A stretch of 12,681 nt of DNA from Alphaproteobacteria bacterium (lineage in GTDB: Bacteria > Pseudomonadota > Alphaproteobacteria > Sphingomonadales > Sphingomonadaceae): the NCBI GenBank assembly GCA_016650315.1, contig JAENVZ010000225.1, forward strand, positions 1 to 12,681, in the 5' to 3' direction. Positions 7,543-12,681 of the stretch are shown here, piece by piece; positions within the stretch are counted from its first letter, which is position 1; each line of letters begins with the position of its first letter. A model generated the notes under the pieces. That model searched no databases. It saw only the letters and a list, made by a program, of their open reading frames with translations, and was not told the origin of the DNA. The translations under genes and the position numbers were made by a program.

Positions 7543-8395
7543 CCGTTTTTCTCGCTTTGTCGCAATTGACTGGTCCGGGGCAAAGGGAAGTAGGCACAAG
7601 GGGATTGCGGTCGCACTGTGCACATCGGGCGCCGCTGCGCCTGAAATTGTCGTGCCACCCGAAAAATATTGGTCCCGGCAAGCCATAGCCGACTGGGTCA
7701 TTGTACAGGGTCAGACATCTCCAACCCTCTTCGGCTTCGACTTCAGCTTCGCACCACCCCGCGTCGAACGGCAAACCTATCTTCCGGGCGATAACACCCC
7801 AGACGATGCACGCGCCTTCTGGACCTATGTCGATCAGGTTTGTCAGGATGATGATCTGGGCGCGGCCAGTTTTCTGGAACAGCATCACCGGCGCCATTTC
7901 TATTTCGGCAAGGCCGACGGCGTGAAGGCCGACTATATGCATCTGCGCCGCTGCGAGGCGCATTATAACGCTGGCGGCGGAGGCAAGCCTTCGACCGTCT
8001 TTGATGCCATCGGCGCAGCGCAGGTCGCCAAGGCAAGCTTTGCCGGGATGAGGCTGCTTCATCGCCTTGGGCAACATATACCCATCTGGCCATTTGACCC
8101 TGTACCCGATGCAGGATCGGCCATCGTCGAAATCTATACCAGCATCGCAGCACGCGCAGCAGGTCGCCCCAAGGGCCGCTCCAAGATTCGCGATGCAGCA
8201 ACACTGGACGCTGCCCTCGCCACCGTCGGAAGCGCACACCACACCCCAATCACCGCCTATGACGACCATACCACCGACGCGATTTTGACAGCGGCCTGGT
8301 TACGCCAGCATGCACCCAATCCGCTATATTGGTCGCCTGCGTCCATGACGGCCGAAATTGCGCAAACAGAGGGCTGGACCTTTGGGGTATTATGA
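7529..8395 (+). CDS. DUF429-like predicted RNase H-fold protein
   Basis: This is a 288 aa protein without an established function that I place near the DUF429 group of predicted RNase H-fold nucleases. Strand 1 reads FVAIDWSGAKG (Asp14), and a second strand reads LFGFDFSFAPP (Asp71). A later strand reads AIVEIYTSIAAR (Glu201), and the C-terminal helix begins YDDHTTDAILTAAWL (Asp245/246, Asp250). Four acidic positions in this order are what the RNase H/RuvC-like fold uses to bind two metals, so activity on nucleic acid is plausible but unproven. The ATG at 7529 is chosen because homology-like sequence starts directly after it; the same frame is open upstream from 7472 inside rarA. The 14 nt overlap with rarA implies coupled translation, although the Shine-Dalgarno is poor. 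It could also be an inactive structural relative. Confidence 0.75.
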   Translation: MPRNNRFSRFVAIDWSGAKGSRHKGIAVALCTSGAAAPEIVVPPEKYWSRQAIADWVIVQGQTSPTLFGFDFSFAPPRVERQTYLPGDNTPDDARAFWTYVDQVCQDDDLGAASFLEQHHRRHFYFGKADGVKADYMHLRRCEAHYNAGGGGKPSTVFDAIGAAQVAKASFAGMRLLHRLGQHIPIWPFDPVPDAGSAIVEIYTSIAARAAGRPKGRSKIRDAATLDAALATVGSAHHTPITAYDDHTTDAILTAAWLRQHAPNPLYWSPASMTAEIAQTEGWTFGVL

Positions 8396-8425
8396 CTGTA
8401 AAGGGCGCAAAGAGACCCTGTGCAG

Positions 8426-8501
8426 GCCGCTTTAGCTCAGCTGGTAGAGCAACTGATTTGTAATCAGTAGGTCATCCGTTCGAGTCGGATAAGCGGCACC
8501 A
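8426..8501 (+). tRNA. tRNA-Thr (anticodon UGU)
   Basis: This is a complete 76 nt tRNA gene with encoded CCA. The acceptor arms GCCGCTT (8426-8432) and AAGCGGC (8491-8497) pair fully and the discriminator is A. The D arm is GCTC...GAGC, the anticodon arm is ACTGA/TCAGT around loop TTTGTAA with TGT at 8459-8461, and the T arm is ATCCG/CGGAT with TTCGAGT. It reads ACA (Thr) codons. It starts 30 nt after the preceding gene. A TATTAT at 8388-8393 could be a -10 box, but no matching -35 is clear. Its last 49 nt are the target site of the inserted element downstream, and the integration rebuilt an intact tRNA. Confidence 0.97.
8453..8501 (+). repeat. Left direct repeat (attachment site inside tRNA-Thr)
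   Basis: The repeat begins with CTGATTTGTAATCAG, which is the anticodon stem-loop without its first base pair, and ends with the encoded CCA. The bases just outside differ from the right copy (A versus G before, T versus A after), so 49 bp is the exact length of identity. Confidence 0.93.
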
Positions 8502-8899
8502 TCTTTTCAATAAGTTATTCGGATTGAGGTGAGTGGTAGCTACGCCGATTCCGGCACCAGCAATCAGATAGCAATCAGGCTGAAAAATTGGCCCCTTAAT
8601 CATCCGCGCCATACAGTCGCGCATCAATGCTAGAAAAATCATTCTAGCGGGCCTCCTCAGATTCCTGGCCAAGATACTTGATGACGAGCATCTTGGTAGT
8701 TTTCCTAGTTACCGGCACCGCCTCTTGCCCTTCACGGCTGAGGACCGTAGGCTCAATGCTTAGGGCCAGGACCTAGATTTTGTAGGAAGCCGACTGGCAG
8801 CTTCGCAATCTGATATGGCGAATGTCTGCCGTCCAAGAATGCAGGACTATCGTTAAACAATTGTGTTGCCCCTGCCAGTTTATGCCTCGATAAAGCCAC
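8502..8899. other. Gene-poor left arm of the island
   Basis: These 398 bases between the tRNA and the phosphatidyltransferase hold no gene I can support. A minus-strand open frame (8472-8672) begins with TTG, has no family resemblance, and ends in translated tRNA. The stretch contains four CTAG tetramers (8630, 8644, 8705, 8773) and a perfect 7-bp inverted repeat at 8629-8648. This is where an integrase gene would normally lie next to a tRNA. None remains, and I see no recognisable fragment of one. Confidence 0.6.
8629..8648. repeat. Perfect 7-bp inverted repeat in the island's left arm
   Basis: GCTAGAA (8629-8635) and TTCTAGC (8642-8648) are exact reverse complements around a 6 nt spacer, AAATCA. 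No T run follows on either strand, so it is unlikely to be a terminator. TTCTAGCG occurs again at 9651-9658 near the right end of the island. The pattern could be a protein-binding site used in recombination or regulation, but this is inference. Confidence 0.5.
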
Positions 8900-9607
8900 A
8901 TGACAATCAAGCAAACAAACGCACTTACGCGGATCCAGCATAACTATCTCGCCAATAAGGAGAGGGCGCTCCTGAATTGGATTTGCACACACATGCCGAC
9001 CTGGGCAACCCCGGATATTCTCACAATGACTGGCCTTGTTGGCGCTCTTGTGATCTTCGTGGGGTATGCAGCCAGCAATGCTGGCCCGGGCTGGCTGATC
9101 CTCGCGATTGTAGGATATGTGGTTCAGTGGTTTGGCGATTCCACGGACGGAAGCTTGGCCCGATTCCGCAAAATTGAGCGGCCTTCCTATGGTTACTTCA
9201 TCGACCACAGCTGCGACGGACTGACGACCGTGCTGATCCTATCGGGGATCGGATCGAGCCCTTATGTGACCATGAACTTCGCGATGGTCGCCTTGGTGGG
9301 TTACCTGCTCCTGTCGATTCACGCATATCTCGCCGCGCGGGTCTTAGGTGAGTTGAAGCTTTCGTACCTGTCAGCTGGCCCCACGGAACTAAGGATCATT
9401 CTGATAGCATTGACTGTTATGATGATGATTTTGGGCCCTGCGCCGGGACTCTTTGGTAGAATCTCTGGCTTTGATTTGTTTGTCGGCAGCGTAGGCGCCT
9501 TACTCATACTGTTGTTTATAGCTCAGACATTCGTAACGGGTCGGCGCCTTGCCGGGATGGATAAAGTCGGCATTCCGCCGACGCAGCCACCGTCCGCAAC
9601 CGTTTAG
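8900..9607 (+). CDS. CDP-alcohol phosphatidyltransferase family protein
   Basis: This is an integral membrane enzyme of 235 aa that would join a phosphatidyl or related group from a CDP-linked donor to an alcohol. The catalytic signature is complete: GDSTDGSLAR followed by nine residues and then GYFIDHSCDG, giving Dx2DGx2AR...Gx3Dx3D with all four Asp residues (about 79-105). Hydrophobic segments lie near residues 43-77, 107-150 and 163-215, consistent with six helices. The N-terminus has an amphipathic stretch and WATPDILTMTG, a usual lead-in for the family. The Shine-Dalgarno before the ATG at 8900 is weak, but no better start is seen. It is the only intact gene of the tRNA-Thr island, with lower GC than its neighbours, so horizontal acquisition is likely. 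Which lipid it makes (phosphatidylinositol-, glycerol- or other head group) is not readable. Confidence 0.85.
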   Translation: MTIKQTNALTRIQHNYLANKERALLNWICTHMPTWATPDILTMTGLVGALVIFVGYAASNAGPGWLILAIVGYVVQWFGDSTDGSLARFRKIERPSYGYFIDHSCDGLTTVLILSGIGSSPYVTMNFAMVALVGYLLLSIHAYLAARVLGELKLSYLSAGPTELRIILIALTVMMMILGPAPGLFGRISGFDLFVGSVGALLILLFIAQTFVTGRRLAGMDKVGIPPTQPPSATV

Positions 9608-9697
9608 GATGTCTAGGGTCGTTCGTCATGTTTTTATGCATTGCGGTTGCTTCTAGCGCTCCCGGATTGGTCCCGCCGCGCATCCTAGCCATGAATG

Positions 9698-9746
9698 CTG
9701 ATTTGTAATCAGTAGGTCATCCGTTCGAGTCGGATAAGCGGCACCA
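9698..9746 (+). repeat. Right direct repeat: duplicated 3' part of tRNA-Thr
   Basis: This is an exact 49 bp copy of the tRNA-Thr 3' half, from the anticodon stem through CCA. It lacks the acceptor 5' strand and D arm, so it cannot make a tRNA. It marks the right end of the island and the original chromosomal sequence that followed the tRNA. A T run at 9779-9784 just downstream may once have served as the tRNA's termination region. Confidence 0.93.
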
Positions 9747-9855
9747 ACCTGACAAGACTATTCCACACTGATTTCCCGTTTTTTCGGTCATCCCGGAGCA
9801 ATCCCTGAGACTGGCCGATGGCTCTCCACATGACCGGCGATGCCCTTATTTTTTA

Positions 9856-9866
9856 TTAACCATTAA
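9856..9866. promoter_or_regulatory. Possible CtrA-like half-site upstream of the receptor-like gene
   Basis: TTAACCATTAA lies in an AT-rich patch about 75 nt before the ATG of the receptor-like gene. The alphaproteobacterial cell-cycle and motility regulator CtrA binds TTAA-N7-TTAA and also TTAACCAT half-sites. Here the two TTAA are only 3 nt apart, so only the half-site matches. The link to a chemotaxis-type gene makes it worth noting, but such motifs occur by chance. Confidence 0.22.
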
Positions 9867-9939
9867 TCTTTAGTGCGTTCACCAACAGGCCATAGAGCAT
9901 GCGAATGGAGAGGATTCATCAAACGATGGGTCATTTGAC

Positions 9940-10974
9940 ATGCAGGACGATGTTCTTAACCTTGCTTTTGAAGTTTCCAAAGTTACCGCCGAAAAAATTG
10001 CCGTGATCGACCGGATCATGTTGCGCACGCAAATCCTGTCGATGAACGCCCGTCTGGAAGCCAGTCGTGCAGGAACCCTTGGTCAGGGATTTGGGTTTGT
10101 TGCGCGCGAGATGGGCGCGATTGCCGATGAGGTGAGCAGCCTTTCTTCACAGTTGCAGAACGAAATCGCAGCGAACACCGCGCGGATCGAAACGGCCGGA
10201 CGCCAGATGATGCTGGATTTTCGCGGCCAGCGGTTTGCGGATCTGGCACGCAATGTTGTCGAAATCATTGACCGCAATCTTTATGAGCGCTCTTGCGACG
10301 TGCGTTGGTGGGCAACCGACAGCGCGGTGGTCGATGCGGTGCAGACGCCCTCGCCCGAAGCGCAGGCCCATGCCAGCGCACGATTGGCCACAATTCTCAA
10401 ATCCTATACCGTCTATCTCGACCTGTGGATCGCCAATCGAAAAGGCATCATCGTTGCTAGCGGCCGGGGCGACCGCTATTCCAAAGCGCTGGGTCAGGAT
10501 GTGTCTGGCAGCGATTGGTTCAGAAAGGGGATGCGCACGACAAACGGCGATGATTTTGCGGTATGCGACATCAGCAGCAACGAAACACTCCACAATGCCC
10601 AAACCGCGACATATTCGACGGCTATTCGCAAAAATGGCGAAGTCGATGGAGCACCGATTGGCGTACTCGGCATTTTCTTCAACTGGGAACCGCAGGCGCG
10701 CGACATCGTCCAGGGCGTCGCGCTGACCGAGGACGAACGCAAAAATACGCGGGTGATGCTATTGAACGCACGCCACCGCGTCATCGCGGCGTCCGATGGG
10801 TTCTGCAAGCTGGACGAACATTATCCGCTGAAACCGGCAGAAGACCGCGGCTATTATGAACAGGCCGACCGACTGGTTTCCTACGCCCTCACGCCTGGCT
10901 ATGAAACATATCAAGGACTGGGGTGGTACGGCTGTATTGAAAGCCGTTTATCGACAGAGTCGTTCAACGGGTAA
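9940..10974 (+). CDS. Methyl-accepting chemotaxis-type signalling hairpin with C-terminal Cache-like domain
   Basis: This is a 344 aa protein combining two chemoreceptor parts in unusual order. Residues 20-70 (IDRIMLRTQILSMNARLEAS, then RAGTLGQGFGFVAREM) match the conserved tip of the MCP cytoplasmic hairpin that contacts CheA and CheW (consensus QTNLLALNAAIEAARAGE.GRGFAVVA). Residues from about 120 to 336 look like a Cache sensor (TVYLDLWIANRKGIIVASG, GSDWFRKGM, IGVLGIFFNW). No membrane helix, signal peptide or HAMP domain is present, so the sensor should be cytoplasmic. No in-frame ATG, GTG or TTG lies between the upstream stop at 9871 and the ATG at 9940, which lacks a good Shine-Dalgarno. 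It could be a soluble receptor or a regulator derived from one. It lies directly outside the island and has normal GC (62% by hand at 10081-10140). Confidence 0.72.
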   Translation: MQDDVLNLAFEVSKVTAEKIAVIDRIMLRTQILSMNARLEASRAGTLGQGFGFVAREMGAIADEVSSLSSQLQNEIAANTARIETAGRQMMLDFRGQRFADLARNVVEIIDRNLYERSCDVRWWATDSAVVDAVQTPSPEAQAHASARLATILKSYTVYLDLWIANRKGIIVASGRGDRYSKALGQDVSGSDWFRKGMRTTNGDDFAVCDISSNETLHNAQTATYSTAIRKNGEVDGAPIGVLGIFFNWEPQARDIVQGVALTEDERKNTRVMLLNARHRVIAASDGFCKLDEHYPLKPAEDRGYYEQADRLVSYALTPGYETYQGLGWYGCIESRLSTESFNG

Positions 10975-11106
10975 TCCGCAACTGTTTGAAGAGCACTTCC
11001 ATTCAGGAATTGTAGCCGACAGGGCCAGATCATCAGGCAGATGGCAGTGTGCACGCGAAATAGCGGCGGAAACCAACGCGTTTCGTCAATCTTGAGCCTG
11101 ATTTGC

Positions 11107-11313
11107 CTATCCGGCGGCGGCGTGTAATTTCAATCCGTGATCGGTGCCTGAACGTGTGATGCTCAAAGCCCCGATTTCAGCGGCCTTGCGCCGGTACTCC
11201 GCAGCCATCGCCAAATGCATCTTGCGCGCGGGTTCATCCGAGGTTCCGGCAGCCAGTTGTTCATGCATTTCGGCGCGTTCCAGATAGACGGCCGGATTAT
11301 CCGTAATGATCAT
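11107..11313 (-). CDS. Small conserved-looking helical protein of unknown function
   Basis: This is a 68 aa protein whose family I cannot name. It is charged and predicted mostly helical (PAVYLERAEMHEQLAAGTSD, then EPARKMHLAMAAEYRRKAAE), with no signal peptide or membrane segment. The ATG at 11313 is chosen because AGGAG lies 8 nt upstream on the minus strand. An in-frame TTG at 11349 has no such signal. The good ribosome site and the amphipathic helical pattern argue that it is real. It lies on the same strand as spoVR, 266 bp downstream of it, and faces the receptor-like gene tail to tail. Confidence 0.65.
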   Translation of the reverse strand: MIITDNPAVYLERAEMHEQLAAGTSDEPARKMHLAMAAEYRRKAAEIGALSITRSGTDHGLKLHAAAG

Positions 11314-11579
11314 GAAGGACACTCCTGTACTTCGTTCATTGTCGGGCAATTTCGCCCAGAATGCGGGGAGATGCGTCCCATGCGCCTGCCTTTCGGCGGC
11401 GCTTGTGTCTTCCCGTCTTTCGATTGAATTTTAGCTCTCGAGCGGTTCATTCAGTGTCCGCAAGCGGACCTTCCGGCCTTCCGATCGCCTGTAAATGCTC
11501 CGATCCTAATCAATGCAACCCAAGCTATTTAGCGCAAATCGGGTAAAAAGAAAATAAATTCCCGTTTACGACGATTTGG
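11314..11579. other. Intergenic region between spoVR and the small gene
   Basis: These 266 bases hold no gene I can support. A perfect hairpin GTCCG-CAAG-CGGAC lies at 11456-11469, followed on the plus strand by a tandem CCTTCCG pair. No T run follows it on either strand, so it is not a standard terminator. An AT-rich patch lies just beyond the spoVR stop (11546-11562). A promoter for the small minus-strand gene is expected here, but no -35/-10 pair is convincing. Confidence 0.4.
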
Positions 11580-12681
11580 TCAATTATCGGACATCCGTGG
11601 CTCCGCCCGGTGCTCCTTCAAAATCTTGCCATTTTCCGCATCCACCTCATTCATGCAGACCCCATAACCCCACAGGTTCGCAAGATGCTGCAGCACCTGA
11701 TCGGCATCCTCGGCGGCCAGCACGATGCCGTTGGTGACCTTGTGCTCCAGCATCAAATGGCGATCACCCGCCATATCGACATCGACGATCTGAATATCGG
11801 GTTCCAGCCAGCCAATATCATATTGCCGCGCCAAGGTGCGGCGGATTTCGCGGTAACCACGCTCATTATGGATCGCATCCACGCTCAGCGCCTGTTCCTT
11901 TTCCTGATCGCCCAGCTTGAACAGCTTCCAGGTGCGGATGAGATGCGGACTGAGAAATTGTCCGATAAAGCTTTCATCACGATAATTGGCCCAGATATGC
12001 TTCATTACCGTATCGGGATCGCCTGAACCTGCGATATCGGGGAACCAGTCGCGGTCTTCGCTTGTCGGGTCGGTGCAGATGCGGCTGATGTCCTGCATCA
12101 TACCAAAGCCAAGGGCATAGGGGTTGAAGCCGCCATAATGGCCTGAATCGAACATCGGCTGGTGCGTGACATTGGTGTGCGATTGCAGAAATTCCATGAA
12201 CGCGCCGTCGGTGATCTGCCCCTTTTCGTGCAGGCGCGTCATGATGCGGTAATGGCAATAGGTGGCCGCGCCCTCGTTCATCACCTTGGTTTGCATCTGG
12301 GGATAGAAATATTGCGCGATCAGGCGGATGATGCGCAATATTTCGCGCTCCCACGCAGCCAGTTGCGGCGCGGATTTTTCCAGAAAATAAAGGATGTTCT
12401 CCTGCGGCAGGTTCAACGCCTGACGCCGGTAATCGGCGGCGGTCGGCTCCTGCTTCTCCTCAACCGGCAGGGTGCTCCACAACACATTGTAAATGCTTTC
12501 CTGATGGGCATGGCGCTCGGCCTCCCGCGCAGCTTCAGCTTTCAGGTCGCGTACCTTGGCGCGCGGATAGCGGTGGACACCCTGATGCATCAGCGCGTGT
12601 GCGGCATCGAGCAGCCGTTCTACCGCCTGCTGGCCGTACCGCTCCTCGCAGTTCATGATATAAGCCTTGGCGAATTCTAGA
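11580..12681 (-). CDS. SpoVR family protein (5' end outside window)
   Basis: This is the C-terminal part, about 367 residues, of a SpoVR/YcgB-family protein that is usually about 500 residues long. The frame is open to the right edge (…EFAKAYIMNCEERYG), so the ATG at 12656 is internal and the real start lies beyond the window. Family segments include CEERYGQQAVERLLDAAHAL, NILYFLEKSAPQLAAWEREI, then FYPQMQTKVMNEGAATYCHY, GGFNPYALGFGMM and a C-terminal region with WLEPDIQIVDVD and LMLEHKV. SpoVR was named for spore-cortex formation in Bacillus, but it occurs in many non-spore-formers, where its biochemical role is unknown. In proteobacteria it is often the last gene of a prkA - DUF444 - spoVR operon, which would place the other two to the right of this window. 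Confidence 0.93.
   Translation of the reverse strand, partial: LEFAKAYIMNCEERYGQQAVERLLDAAHALMHQGVHRYPRAKVRDLKAEAAREAERHAHQESIYNVLWSTLPVEEKQEPTAADYRRQALNLPQENILYFLEKSAPQLAAWEREILRIIRLIAQYFYPQMQTKVMNEGAATYCHYRIMTRLHEKGQITDGAFMEFLQSHTNVTHQPMFDSGHYGGFNPYALGFGMMQDISRICTDPTSEDRDWFPDIAGSGDPDTVMKHIWANYRDESFIGQFLSPHLIRTWKLFKLGDQEKEQALSVDAIHNERGYREIRRTLARQYDIGWLEPDIQIVDVDMAGDRHLMLEHKVTNGIVLAAEDADQVLQHLANLWGYGVCMNEVDAENGKILKEHRAEPRMSDN

Larger units (their letters stand above)
8453..9746. mobile_element. Mini genomic island integrated in tRNA-Thr, bounded by 49-bp direct repeats
   Basis: A 49 bp segment of the tRNA-Thr 3' half (8453-8501) is repeated exactly at 9698-9746, the classic outcome of tyrosine-integrase insertion into a tRNA gene. 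The 1.2 kb between them has lower GC: a hand count of 9361-9420 gives 47% and of 9001-9060 52%, against 67% for 8161-8220. It also carries seven of the eleven CTAG tetramers in the window. The only convincing gene is a CDP-alcohol phosphatidyltransferase. No integrase, excisionase, relaxase or phage gene can be seen, so the element cannot move by itself. It is either a deletion remnant or a minimal element mobilised by another integrase. Confidence 0.85.

Noticed and set aside
6493..7701. Long minus-strand open frame (402 codons) opposite rarA
   Set aside because: It is a mirror of a GC-rich coding gene. The plus strand has an unmistakable RarA with all AAA+ motifs, and the minus-strand product resembles nothing.
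7325..8269. Minus-strand open frame of 314 codons opposite the end of rarA and the DUF429-like gene
   Set aside because: The product is rich in Cys, Trp and Gly without any motif, and the plus-strand genes explain the coding signal.
8472..8672. Minus-strand 66-codon frame at the left end of the island, considered as a remnant integrase
   Set aside because: It starts with TTG, shows no tyrosine-recombinase motif (no R..HxxR..Y pattern), and its last residues are translated tRNA.
8753..9208. Minus-strand 151-codon frame in the island
   Set aside because: It overlaps the phosphatidyltransferase, whose catalytic signature is complete; the antisense product has no recognisable features.
9698..9746. 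A second tRNA-Thr gene
   Set aside because: Only the 3' half is present. The acceptor 5' strand and D arm are missing, so it is an attachment-site duplication.
11456..11469. Hairpin GTCCG-CAAG-CGGAC as the spoVR terminator
   Set aside because: No T run follows the hairpin in the direction of spoVR transcription, and it lies over 100 nt beyond the stop.
1..12681. CRISPR array, toxin-antitoxin pair or restriction-modification system
   Set aside because: I found no regularly spaced repeats and no Cas, toxin, antitoxin or methyltransferase motifs on either strand.

Overview
The window looks like chromosomal DNA of an alphaproteobacterium, most likely a sphingomonad. The grounds are a cysteine-poor Fur of the alphaproteobacterial type, the fur - plsC - miaB - phoH - ybeY - corC gene order, and GC-rich coding sequence. 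The genus cannot be fixed from the sequence alone.

Layout. Positions 1-4923 (+) are a tight housekeeping series: the 3' end of fur, a PlsC-type acyltransferase, miaB, a PhoH/YbeZ ATPase, ybeY and a CorC-type CBS protein. Gaps are 1 to 43 nt, with one overlap. Positions 5036-8395 (+) hold a second group: a GT4 glycosyltransferase, rarA, and a gene overlapping rarA that encodes a DUF429-like protein with an RNase H-type pattern of acidic residues. A complete tRNA-Thr(UGU) gene follows at 8426-8501.

From the tRNA to 9746 lies the main accessory element. The last 49 bp of the tRNA gene, from the second base pair of the anticodon stem through CCA, recur exactly at 9698-9746. The 1.2 kb between the copies is less GC-rich than its surroundings, unusually rich in CTAG, and carries one intact gene, a CDP-alcohol phosphatidyltransferase. 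No integrase is visible. I read this as a very small tRNA-targeted island: either the remnant of a larger integrative element or a minimal element mobilised in trans.

Beyond it are a gene joining a chemoreceptor signalling-hairpin segment to a C-terminal Cache-like region without membrane helices (9940-10974, +), a 68-residue helical protein of unknown role (11107-11313, -), and the C-terminal part of a SpoVR-family protein running off the right edge (11580-12681, -).

How the genes relate. miaB, ybeZ and ybeY belong to tRNA modification, RNA metabolism and ribosome maturation, and corC is their usual partner. The acyltransferase, the glycosyltransferase and the island's phosphatidyltransferase all point to membrane lipids or glycolipids, but only the last is clearly acquired. 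The points most worth following up are the mini-island, the nuclease-like gene coupled to rarA, and the receptor-like protein with inverted domain order.
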